64,000 nucleotides of DNA from Blastococcus sp038256725 (lineage in GTDB: Bacteria; Actinomycetota; Actinomycetes; Mycobacteriales; Geodermatophilaceae), in contig JBBSKB010000001.1 of the NCBI GenBank assembly GCA_038256725.1, positions 1-64,000 on the forward strand. The letters are read 5' to 3'. Below, one piece after another: positions 33,027-40,187 of this stretch. Each line of letters opens with the position of its first letter. Positions within the stretch are counted from its first letter, which is position 1. Both the position numbers and the translations under genes were made by a program. Below the pieces are notes generated by a model. The model saw only the letters and a list, made by a program, of their open reading frames with translations. It made no database searches and was not told where the DNA came from.

Positions 33027-34196
33027 GTGCCCCGCGCCATCGTCGACATCACCCCTGCCGATCAGCGTCCCGACGGGGACCCGTCCCTCGCCGTCCGCAA
33101 CAACGGCGGCGTCGCGCCGTCGTCGGCACCCGCTCCGGCAGGCCGCCGCGAGGCGCTGCTGCTGCTCTCCTGCGGTGGCCCCGAGGGCCACGACGACGTC
33201 ATGCCGTTCCTGGAGAACGTCACGCGCGGTCGCGGCATCCCGCGCGAGCGGCTGGAGGAGGTCGCCGAGCACTACCACCACTTCGGCGGCGTCAGCCCGA
33301 TCAACGACCAGAACAAGGCGCTGATCAGCGCGCTACAGGGCGCGCTTCGCGCGGCCGGCATCGGCCTGCCCGTCTACTGGGGCAACCGGAACTGGGCGCC
33401 GTACGTCGAGGACGTCTGGCAGCAGATGGCCGACGACGGCATCCAGCACGCCTACGTCCTGGCGACGTCGGCCTACGCCTCGTTCTCCGGCTGCCGGCAG
33501 TACCACGAGGACATCGCCCGGGCCCGGGCCGCGATGACCGGCGACGCGAGCGCCCCCAGTGGTCCGACGGCGGAGAAGCTCCCGCACTACTTCGACGCCG
33601 AAGGCTTCGTGCGGGCCAACGCCGACGCGCTGACCGCAGCGCTGGCCGGGCTGCCCGGGGAGCTCCGCGACGGCGCCCGGCTGGTCGCCACCGCGCACAG
33701 CATCCCCGACTCCATGGCCGCCGTCGCCGGCCCCGCGGGGCACGCCTATGAGGCCGAGCTCCAGGCCGCTGCCCGCCAGGTGGTGGACCTGGTTGCCCCC
33801 GGGCGGGCGTTCGACCTCGTCTGGCAGAGCCGCAGCGGCCCGCCGTCGGTGCCGTGGCTCGAGCCCGACGTCAACGACCACCTGACGGCTCTGGCGGAGG
33901 CGGGGGAGCGGGCTGTCGTCCTCTTCCCGATCGGCTTCGTCAGCGACCACCTCGAGGTGATCTGGGACCTCGACAACGAGGCGAAGGAGACCGCCGAGGA
34001 GCTGGGGCTGGCCTTCGCGCGGGCTGCGACGGCGGGCACCCACCCGGCGTTCGTGGAGGCCCTGACGCAGCTGCTCTCCGAGCGTCGCGCCGGCGGGGAG
34101 CCCCGCCTCGGCACCGACTGCCCAGCATCTTGCTGCTATGTCCAACGTCGGCCTCCGGCCGACACCGCGACCAGCGGCCGTCCCCCCGCCAGCTGA
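33027..34196 (+). CDS. hemH: ferrochelatase (coproporphyrin ferrochelatase type) with C-terminal Cys cluster
   Basis: The protein has 389 residues. It inserts Fe2+ into a porphyrin. An N-terminal extension of about 40 residues precedes ALLLLSCGGPEGHDDV. The metal-binding His and Glu lie in TAHSIPDSM and VVLFPIGFVSDHLEVIWDLD. The C-terminal LGTDCPASCC, together with an internal Cys in FSGCRQY, matches the [2Fe-2S] ligand set of actinobacterial ferrochelatases. The GTG at 33027 has only a weak GAAAG upstream. It follows fabI by 37 bp, as in mycobacteria, where fabG-inhA-hemH are adjacent. Confidence 0.93.
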   Translation: MPRAIVDITPADQRPDGDPSLAVRNNGGVAPSSAPAPAGRREALLLLSCGGPEGHDDVMPFLENVTRGRGIPRERLEEVAEHYHHFGGVSPINDQNKALISALQGALRAAGIGLPVYWGNRNWAPYVEDVWQQMADDGIQHAYVLATSAYASFSGCRQYHEDIARARAAMTGDASAPSGPTAEKLPHYFDAEGFVRANADALTAALAGLPGELRDGARLVATAHSIPDSMAAVAGPAGHAYEAELQAAARQVVDLVAPGRAFDLVWQSRSGPPSVPWLEPDVNDHLTALAEAGERAVVLFPIGFVSDHLEVIWDLDNEAKETAEELGLAFARAATAGTHPAFVEALTQLLSERRAGGEPRLGTDCPASCCYVQRRPPADTATSGRPPAS

Positions 34197-34459
34197 GCCC
34201 CACCGTCGCGGTCGGCTCTTGCGTCTCTGCGCCAGGTGGGCGCGATCTCCTTGTGGTGGCGTCGGCCGAAGACCCGCGACAGCACGGTGACCACCGGCGA
34301 GGGGACCGTGCGCCGGAGGAAGGCGCGGTCCTCGTCGGTCATCCCGTCGGTGAGCCAGGCGAAGAACCGCCCGGCCACCGGGAGCGGCTGGCTGCGCAGC
34401 AGGCTGTCCCGCGCCGCCGCGGCGTCCGCGCCGGTGCCCGTGCCGACCACCATCGCCAT
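34136..34459 (-). CDS. hypothetical short protein overlapping the ferrochelatase end
   Basis: A 107-residue frame begins MAMVVGTGTGADAAAARDSL and contains a plausible helical stretch (PVAGRFFAWLTDGMTDEDR, then FLRRTVPSPVVTVLSRVFG). The last 35 residues are low-complexity and run antisense into the ferrochelatase gene, so the true coding part may be shorter. An AGGACG lies about 9 bases before the ATG at 34459. A stop codon is 21 nt upstream in frame. I do not recognise a family; it may be a degraded fragment. It fills the 295-bp space between ferrochelatase and argG. Confidence 0.35.
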   Translation of the reverse strand: MAMVVGTGTGADAAAARDSLLRSQPLPVAGRFFAWLTDGMTDEDRAFLRRTVPSPVVTVLSRVFGRRHHKEIAPTWRRDARADRDGGAQLAGGRPLVAVSAGGRRWT

Positions 34460-34491
34460 GGCGGTCGCCGTCCTGCATCCGGATCAGGGCG

Positions 34492-35946
34492 TCAGTCCGT
34501 GCCGGACTCCATCGCCGCGCGGTCGAGGAGCTCGTCGTGGTCGGAAACCTGGCCACGCGAGGCGATCGTCTCGGCGCCGCCCTGGACGGAGGCGTCGATG
34601 AGACCGGTGGACGCCGCCTGCGCCGCGCCGATCGCCGCCTGCACCGAGCCGCCGACCATGCCGAGGCGGGCGTACTGCTCGAGCCGCGCCCGGGAGTCGG
34701 CGATGTCGAGGTTGCGCATCGTCAGCTGGCCGATCCGGTCCACCGGGCCGAACGCGGAGTCCGACGTCCGCTCCATCGACAGCTTGTCCGGGTGGTAGCT
34801 GAACGAGCCCCCGGTGGTGTCCAGGATCGAGTAGTCCTCACCGCGCCGGAGCCGGATGGTCACCTCGCCGGAGACCGCCATGCCGACCCAGCGCTGCAGC
34901 GACTCCCTGAGCATGAGCGCCTGCGGGTCCAACCACCGGCCCTCGTACATCAGCCGGCCCAGCCGGCGGCCCTCGCTGTGGTAGGTCGCGAGGGTGTCCT
35001 CGTTGTGGATGGCGTTGACCAGCCGCTCGTAGGCGATGTGCAGCAGCGCCATGCCGGGGGCCTCGTAGATGCCGCGGCTCTTGGCCTCGATGATCCGGTT
35101 CTCGATCTGGTCGGACATGCCCAGGCCGTGCCGGCCGCCGATGGCGTTGGCCGCCATGACCAGGTCGACGGCGGAGCCGAACTCCCGGCCGTCGATGGTC
35201 GCCGGCCGGCCCTGCTCGAAGCCGATCGTCACGGTCTCGGGCACGATCTCCACCGACTCGTCCCAGAACCGGACCCCCATGATCGGGTCGACGGTCTCGA
35301 TGCCGGTGTCGAGGTGCTCCAGGGTCTTCGCCTCGTGGGTGGCGCCCCAGATGTTGGCGTCGGTGGAGTAGGCCTTCTCGGCACTGTCGCGGTAGGGCAG
35401 GCCGTGGGCGACCAGCCACTCCGACATCTCCTTGCGCCCGCCGAGCTCGGTGACGAAGTCGGCGTCCAGCCACGGCTTGTAGATCCGCAGCCCCGGGTTG
35501 GCGAGCAGGCCGTAGCGGTAGAACCGCTCGATGTCGTTGCCCTTGTAGGTGGAGCCGTCGCCCCAGATCTGCACGTCGTCCTCGAGCATCGCCCGGACGA
35601 GCAGCGTGCCGGTGACCGCGCGGCCCAGCGGCGTGGTGTTGAAGTAGTTGCGCCCGCCGGAGCGGATGTGGAAGGCGCCGCAGGTCAGCGCGGCCAGGCC
35701 TTCCTCGACCAGCGCGGCGCGGCAGTCGACCAGGCGTGCCAGCTCGGCCCCGTAGGCGGTGGCCCGGCCGGGCACCACAGCGATCTCGGGCTCGTCGTAC
35801 TGGCCGATGTCCGCGGTGTAGGTGCACGGGATCGCGCCCTTGTCGCGCATCCACGCGACCGCCACCGACGTGTCGAGACCACCGGAGAACGCGATGCCGA
35901 CGCGTTCGCCGACCGGGAGAGACGTGAGCACCTTGGACACGAGCAC
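34492..35946 (-). CDS. argG: argininosuccinate synthase
   Basis: The protein has 484 residues, the longer ArgG type found in E. coli. Motifs are the ATP pyrophosphatase loop AFSGGLDTSVAVAWM, TADIGQYDEPEI, the citrulline/aspartate-binding RNYFNTTPLGR and STYKGNDIERF. It joins citrulline and aspartate in arginine biosynthesis. The start GTG is at 35946 or, two codons later, at 35940. A -10-like AATACT lies only 8 bp upstream on the gene strand, so the mRNA may be leaderless. A TGCATG-GT-CATGCA palindrome lies just before this. Confidence 0.95.
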   Translation of the reverse strand: MLVSKVLTSLPVGERVGIAFSGGLDTSVAVAWMRDKGAIPCTYTADIGQYDEPEIAVVPGRATAYGAELARLVDCRAALVEEGLAALTCGAFHIRSGGRNYFNTTPLGRAVTGTLLVRAMLEDDVQIWGDGSTYKGNDIERFYRYGLLANPGLRIYKPWLDADFVTELGGRKEMSEWLVAHGLPYRDSAEKAYSTDANIWGATHEAKTLEHLDTGIETVDPIMGVRFWDESVEIVPETVTIGFEQGRPATIDGREFGSAVDLVMAANAIGGRHGLGMSDQIENRIIEAKSRGIYEAPGMALLHIAYERLVNAIHNEDTLATYHSEGRRLGRLMYEGRWLDPQALMLRESLQRWVGMAVSGEVTIRLRRGEDYSILDTTGGSFSYHPDKLSMERTSDSAFGPVDRIGQLTMRNLDIADSRARLEQYARLGMVGGSVQAAIGAAQAASTGLIDASVQGGAETIASRGQVSDHDELLDRAAMESGTD

Positions 35947-35961
35947 AAGTATTCACGACGA

Positions 35962-35975
35962 TGCATGACCATGCA
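35962..35975. promoter_or_regulatory. TGCATG-N2-CATGCA palindrome upstream of argG (ARG-box-like)
   Basis: TGCATGACCATGCA is a perfect 6-2-6 inverted repeat, located 16 bp upstream of the argG start. It resembles the TGCAT-containing ARG boxes bound by ArgR, although argR itself is not in this window. Confidence 0.5.
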
Positions 35976-35990
35976 GCACCGGGTCTGCGC

Positions 35991-36728
35991 TCAGCGCGGT
36001 AGCGCGTTGTACGCCGCGGTCACCGCCTCGCGCACGGCGCCGGAGAGCGGTCGGAGGACGGCGTCGCGGCGCGCGGCCTGGGCGTGGTTGACCGCTCCTC
36101 CCGGCGCGTCGGCCAGCGCCAGGTCCAGGACGGCGGCGACACGGAGTGCGCGCCCCAGGATCGCCAGCGCCAGCGGGTCGTGATCGGCGGGCAGGCCCGG
36201 AGCCGCCTTCGGCCGGGCCAGCCCGGCCAGCAGCTCGGGCACCTCGGGGTGCCAGCGGGCGAGGTCCAGCTCGGCCAGCGTCCGCGCCGACCCGGTGATC
36301 GCCAGGTCCAGCTGACCCGACGCGGACCGCAGCGTGCCCTCGGGCGGCGGGGGCGGAGGGCCGACGCCGTCGAGCGGGAAGGCCGTCCACTGCAGCACCT
36401 CGGGGCCCAGCGGCTCCGGCACGAGCACCACCCGGTCACCGACGGCGGCCTGCCCGGCCTCCAGCGCCAGCGGTGCGAGGCCGGGGATGGGGGGCAGCCC
36501 CCGGACGTCACCGGGCGCCGGGAGCACGAGGCGCAGCCGCCGCTCTCCGAGGCCGCGCAGGGCGCTGAGCGCCTCGCCCAGGGGAACGGCGCCGGAGGTG
36601 GCCGGCAGCCCGCTCACGCGGTGCGCGTGCGCACCGGTGACGGCGTCGAGGGTCTCGTCGTAGGAGGTGCGGCCGGTGAGCCAGGCGGTGGCCCAGGCCG
36701 CGAACCGGCCGGCGGGGAAGTCGTGCAC
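35991..36728 (-). CDS. conserved actinobacterial hypothetical protein
   Basis: The protein has 245 residues. I do not recognise a catalytic motif. It begins HDFPAGRFAAWATAWLTGRT, has a central Pro/Gly-rich region (LPPIPGLAPLALEAG, DGVGPPPPPPEGT) and ends with a helical segment (RAVAAVLDLALADAPG-like, then LSGAVREAVTAAYNALPR). It is probably soluble. It lies directly upstream of argG on the same strand with 44 bp between, and is divergent from the NfeD gene. The start is a GTG at 36728. The conserved, non-repetitive sequence suggests a real gene. Confidence 0.75.
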   Translation of the reverse strand: MHDFPAGRFAAWATAWLTGRTSYDETLDAVTGAHAHRVSGLPATSGAVPLGEALSALRGLGERRLRLVLPAPGDVRGLPPIPGLAPLALEAGQAAVGDRVVLVPEPLGPEVLQWTAFPLDGVGPPPPPPEGTLRSASGQLDLAITGSARTLAELDLARWHPEVPELLAGLARPKAAPGLPADHDPLALAILGRALRVAAVLDLALADAPGGAVNHAQAARRDAVLRPLSGAVREAVTAAYNALPR

Positions 36729-36784
36729 CCGGCGAGGCTACGTCGGTACGGGCCGGAGGCGCCCGGCTCTGCCAGACTCCGGAC

Positions 36785-37222
36785 ATGGCTGCCTGGCTGC
36801 TCTGGCTCATCGCCTCCGGCCTGTTCGTCGGCGGAGAGCTGCTCACCCTCGACCTCGTGCTGCTGATGTTCGCCGGCGGTGCGCTCGGCGGCCTCGCGGT
36901 CGCGGTCGCCGGCGGCGCTGTCGCGTTCCAGCTGGTCGCCTTCATCGCCGTGTCGCTGGCGCTGCTCGCTGTCGTCCGCCCGATCGCCAAGCGACACCTC
37001 ACCGAGCGCACCCCGCTGCAGCTGGACGGCGTCGACGGGCTCGTCGGCCGCACCGCCGTCGTCAGCCGGGCGGTGGACGTGGCGGGTGGCCGCATCCGGC
37101 TGGGGGCCGACGAGTGGTCGGCCCGCAGCCAGTACGAGGGCGAGGTCTTCGCGATCGGGACGACGGTCCGCATCCTGCAGATCGACGGGGCGACCGCCGT
37201 GGTGGGCGACGCCCTGGAGTGA
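36785..37222 (+). CDS. NfeD-like membrane protein
   Basis: The protein has 145 residues. Three N-terminal hydrophobic segments (from LLWLIASGLFVGGELLTLD through VAFIAVSLALLAVVRPIAK) precede a C-terminal OB-fold (GLVGRTAVVSRAVDV, VRILQIDGATAVV). This is a short-form NfeD, which lacks the protease domain and works with stomatin-like SPFH proteins. The SPFH gene follows 77 bp downstream, so the pair likely forms a membrane microdomain quality-control complex. Confidence 0.9.
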   Translation: MAAWLLWLIASGLFVGGELLTLDLVLLMFAGGALGGLAVAVAGGAVAFQLVAFIAVSLALLAVVRPIAKRHLTERTPLQLDGVDGLVGRTAVVSRAVDVAGGRIRLGADEWSARSQYEGEVFAIGTTVRILQIDGATAVVGDALE

Positions 37223-37299
37223 ACCCCGGCGCGCGGCGTGACCGGCCTGGACGGACGTGAAAGGGTCGGACGCGACCGCCCCCGATGAAGGAGGCCCCC

Positions 37300-38469
37300 G
37301 TGGAGCCCGCCCTGATCGCCCTGATCGTCGTCGCGCTGCTGCTCATCGTCGTGCTCGCCAAGAGCGTCACCATCGTCCCGCAGGCCCAGGCCAAGGTGGT
37401 CGAGCGGCTGGGCCGCTACAGCCGCACGCTCAGCCCCGGCCTGTCGATCCTGGTGCCGTTCGTCGACCGCGTGCGCGCGACGATCGACCTGCGCGAGCAG
37501 GTCATCTCGTTCCCGCCCCAGCCGGTCATCACCGCCGACAACCTGCAGGTCGGCATCGACACCGTCGTCTACTTCCAGGTGACCGATCCCAAGCTGGCCG
37601 TCTACGGGATCGCGAACTACATCACCGGCATGGAGCAGCTGACCACCACCACGCTGCGCAACGTCGTCGGTGGGCTGAACCTCGAGGGCGCGCTGACCGG
37701 CCGCGACGGGATCAACAGCCAGCTGCGCGAGGTGCTCGACGGAACCACGGGCCCCTGGGGTCTGCGGGTCGCGCGGGTGGAGATCAAGGCCATCGACCCG
37801 CCGCACTCCATCCAGGACTCCATGGAGAAGCAGATGCGCGCCGACCGCGACAAGCGCGCCGTCATCCTCACCGCCGAAGGGCACCGCCAGGCGGCCATCA
37901 CCTCGGCCGAGGGCGACAAGGCCTCGGCGATCCTCTCCGCGGAGGGTCGCAAGCAGGCGGTGATCCTCGAGGCCGAGGCGGAGCGGCAGAGCCGGATCCT
38001 GCGCGCCGAGGGTGAGCGCGCGGCGCTCTTCCTGCAGGCGCAGGGCCAGGCCAAGTCGATCGAGACGGTGTTCCAGGCCATCCACGACGGCAAGCCCGAT
38101 CAGGGCCTGCTGGCCTACCAGTACCTGCAGACGTTGCCGGAGATCGCCAAGGGCGACGCGAACAAGATGTGGATCGTGCCCACGGAGTTCAGCAAGGCGT
38201 TGGAGGGGTTGGCCGGCCTCGGTGGCGCCGAGCAGGGGAAGTCCTGGATGGAGGTCGAGCCGTCGGTCGAGGGGCGGACGGCCCCGCCGGAGGGTGGCAT
38301 CGACACCAGCAGCTGGTTCGAGTCGCAGCTGCCCCGGGCCGCCGACCAGCCCGAGGCGAAGATCGCGCTCACCAGCATCACGGACACGACACCGGTGGTC
38401 CCGACCCCGCCGCCGCTGTCCGAGGTCACCCCCGACCTGCCGGCCGACGACGCGCCCCCGCAGCCCTAG
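37300..38469 (+). CDS. SPFH/stomatin-like (band 7) membrane protein
   Basis: The protein has 389 residues. One N-terminal membrane helix (ALIALIVVALLLIVVLA) precedes the SPFH domain with VPQAQAKVVERLGRYSRTL and GLSILVPFVDRVR, then a coiled-coil region rich in Ala, Glu and Lys (AEGERAALFLQAQGQAKSIE). The C-terminal 90 residues are Pro-rich and disordered. The GTG at 37300 is chosen over the ATG at 37285 because AAGGAGG ends five bases before it. It acts with NfeD upstream. A perfect hairpin follows. Confidence 0.93.
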   Translation: MEPALIALIVVALLLIVVLAKSVTIVPQAQAKVVERLGRYSRTLSPGLSILVPFVDRVRATIDLREQVISFPPQPVITADNLQVGIDTVVYFQVTDPKLAVYGIANYITGMEQLTTTTLRNVVGGLNLEGALTGRDGINSQLREVLDGTTGPWGLRVARVEIKAIDPPHSIQDSMEKQMRADRDKRAVILTAEGHRQAAITSAEGDKASAILSAEGRKQAVILEAEAERQSRILRAEGERAALFLQAQGQAKSIETVFQAIHDGKPDQGLLAYQYLQTLPEIAKGDANKMWIVPTEFSKALEGLAGLGGAEQGKSWMEVEPSVEGRTAPPEGGIDTSSWFESQLPRAADQPEAKIALTSITDTTPVVPTPPPLSEVTPDLPADDAPPQP

Positions 38470-38480
38470 CACCGGACGAC

Positions 38481-38513
38481 AGTGGCCCGGAACCGTGGAG
38501 GTTCCGGGCCACT
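38481..38513. terminator. bidirectional terminator between SPFH and sigma-factor genes
   Basis: A 14-bp perfect stem AGTGGCCCGGAACC/GGTTCCGGGCCACT with loop GTGGA separates two convergent genes. Confidence 0.85.
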
Positions 38514-38526
38514 TGTCATCCGGTGA

Positions 38527-39495
38527 TCAATCCTTGAGCAGGCCCTCGCGGAGCTTGGCCAGCGTCTGGGACAGCAGCCGGGAGACGTGCATCTGCGAGA
38601 TGCCGATGTCCGCGGCGATCTGCGACTGCGTCATGTTGCCGAAGAACCGCAGGATCAGGATGCGGCGCTCGCGTGCCGGGATGGTGGCCAGCAGCGGCTG
38701 CAGCGACTCCCGGTACTCCACGCCCTCGAGGGCGGCGTCCTCCTCGCCCAGTGTCGCGGCGAGGGTGGGGGAGTCGTCGTCGCCGGACAGCCGCTCGTCC
38801 AGCGAGCTGCTCCGGTAGGCGTTGGCTACGGCGAGGCCCTCGAGGACCTCCTCGCGCGGGATGCCCAGGTGCTGGGCGAGCTCGCTCGGCGTCGGCGCCC
38901 GGCCGTTCTTCTGGGCCAGCTCGCCCACGGCGGCGTTGAGCGACAGGTGCAGCTCCTGCAGCCGGCGCGGAACCCGCACCGACCAGCCCTGGTCGCGGAA
39001 GTGCCGCTTGATCTCACCGGTGATCGTCGGCACCGCGAAGGAGAGGAACTCCACGCCGCGGGTCGGGTCGAACCGGTCGATCGCCGCGATCAACCCCAGG
39101 GTGCCGACCTGCAGGAGGTCGTCGAACGGCTCGCCGCGGTTGCTGAACCGCCGCGCGAAGTGCCGCACCAGCGGCAGGTGCTCCTCGACGAGGATCTCGC
39201 GCAGCCGCTCGCGTCGCGGGTCGCCCTTCTCCAGGGTGGCCAGCTCGGCGAAGAGCGGGGCGGTGCGCTGCGCCCGGCGCCGGTTCTCCGACAGCGGAGG
39301 AGCGTCCTCGACCGGGGCGGCCTCCTCGACCGGGGCGGCCTCCTCGGCGGGGGCCGGCTCCACGGCGTCCGGTTCGACGACGGGGAGCTCGGGGGCGCTG
39401 GTGGCGTCCTCCTGTGCCTCCCGCGGCTCCGGCGGCACGCCGTCCCGAGGGTCCACCCGGATCCCGGTGGGATCGGTGGCGGGAGACCGGGTCAC
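38527..39495 (-). CDS. SigB/SigF-type RNA polymerase sigma factor
   Basis: The protein has 322 residues. Conserved regions 2 (FDDLLQVGTLGLIAAIDRFD, then GVEFLSFAVPTITGEIKRHF), 3 (RDQGWSVRVPRRLQELHL) and 4 (LRFFGNMTQSQIAADIGISQ, MHVSRLLSQTL) are complete. The first 70 residues are acidic and repetitive (PAEEAAPVEEAAPVEDAP). It directs transcription of general-stress genes. The GTG at 39495 overlaps the stop of the anti-sigma gene (GTGA). It is convergent with the SPFH gene across a terminator. Confidence 0.93.
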   Translation of the reverse strand: MTRSPATDPTGIRVDPRDGVPPEPREAQEDATSAPELPVVEPDAVEPAPAEEAAPVEEAAPVEDAPPLSENRRRAQRTAPLFAELATLEKGDPRRERLREILVEEHLPLVRHFARRFSNRGEPFDDLLQVGTLGLIAAIDRFDPTRGVEFLSFAVPTITGEIKRHFRDQGWSVRVPRRLQELHLSLNAAVGELAQKNGRAPTPSELAQHLGIPREEVLEGLAVANAYRSSSLDERLSGDDDSPTLAATLGEEDAALEGVEYRESLQPLLATIPARERRILILRFFGNMTQSQIAADIGISQMHVSRLLSQTLAKLREGLLKD

Positions 39496-39989
39496 CGGGC
39501 CACCGAGAGGTTCTGCCCTGCGCCGCCTGCCAGCTCGGCCGGACGCTGGCCGGGCAGGTACTTGTCCATGGCGATCACGGCGACAGGGGAGTCGGAACCG
39601 TTCCCACCGGGGACGCGGTCCTGCGAGGCGGGCCGGCCCTCGACCGCGTCGACCAGAGTGGCGAGCACCGCCCACCCGAAGCCGTCGCGCGGGACGTCGA
39701 CGCCCTCGCCGGTCGGCACCCAGGCCTCGATGTGCAGGCCGGCGCGGGTGGTCTCGAAGACGACGGTCAGCGGGGCGTCGGGCAGCCCGACGCTAGCGAG
39801 CGTCGCGCAGGCCTCGTCCACCGCGAGCCGGAGGTCCTCGACGCTGTCCAGGTCGTAGTCCATCCGGATGGCGAGGTCACCGGCCATCGCACGGACCGCC
39901 GGGAGCTGCATCGGGGTGATCGGCACCCGGAGCTCCAGCCGTTCCACGCGCCGTCCGTCCTGCGCGAGGGCGCCCCTCGAGTCCACCAT
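39492..39989 (-). CDS. anti-sigma factor RsbW-like (HATPase kinase)
   Basis: The protein has 165 residues with an HATPase_c (GHKL) fold typical of SigB/F anti-sigma kinases. The N-box region reads VEDLRLAVDEACATLASVG, where the usual Asn is replaced, as in several actinobacterial RsbW proteins. It binds and inactivates the sigma factor and phosphorylates STAS antagonists. The ATG at 39989 has AAGGAG 12 bases upstream. The sigma gene overlaps its stop by four bases, a standard rsbW-sigB operon. Confidence 0.88.
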   Translation of the reverse strand: MVDSRGALAQDGRRVERLELRVPITPMQLPAVRAMAGDLAIRMDYDLDSVEDLRLAVDEACATLASVGLPDAPLTVVFETTRAGLHIEAWVPTGEGVDVPRDGFGWAVLATLVDAVEGRPASQDRVPGGNGSDSPVAVIAMDKYLPGQRPAELAGGAGQNLSVAR

Positions 39990-40086
39990 CCGTGTGCAGC
40001 TCCTTCGTCCCGGCGCACTCGCTCGTCGAGTCGCGGCGTCCATTGTGCCCGCCCGGCTCCGACAGGCGCCGAGCCGACGGGTTCTA

Positions 40087-40113
40087 CTACCCCCGCGCGG
40101 CTGCGCGGGAAAC
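40087..40113 (-). promoter_or_regulatory. SigB/SigF-type promoter of the rsbW-sigma operon
   Basis: On the minus strand GTTT (40113-40110) and GGGTAG (40092-40087) are separated by 17 bases, matching the GTTT-N14-18-GGGTA consensus of actinobacterial general-stress sigma factors. It lies 98 bp upstream of the rsbW start and implies autoregulation. Confidence 0.65.
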
Positions 40114-40187
40114 GTGCGTTCTCCCACGCCGCACCGCCCTCCCGGCGCGGTTGCCGAGGTGGGAGGCCTGAGGTTCTCTGGCGCGGG

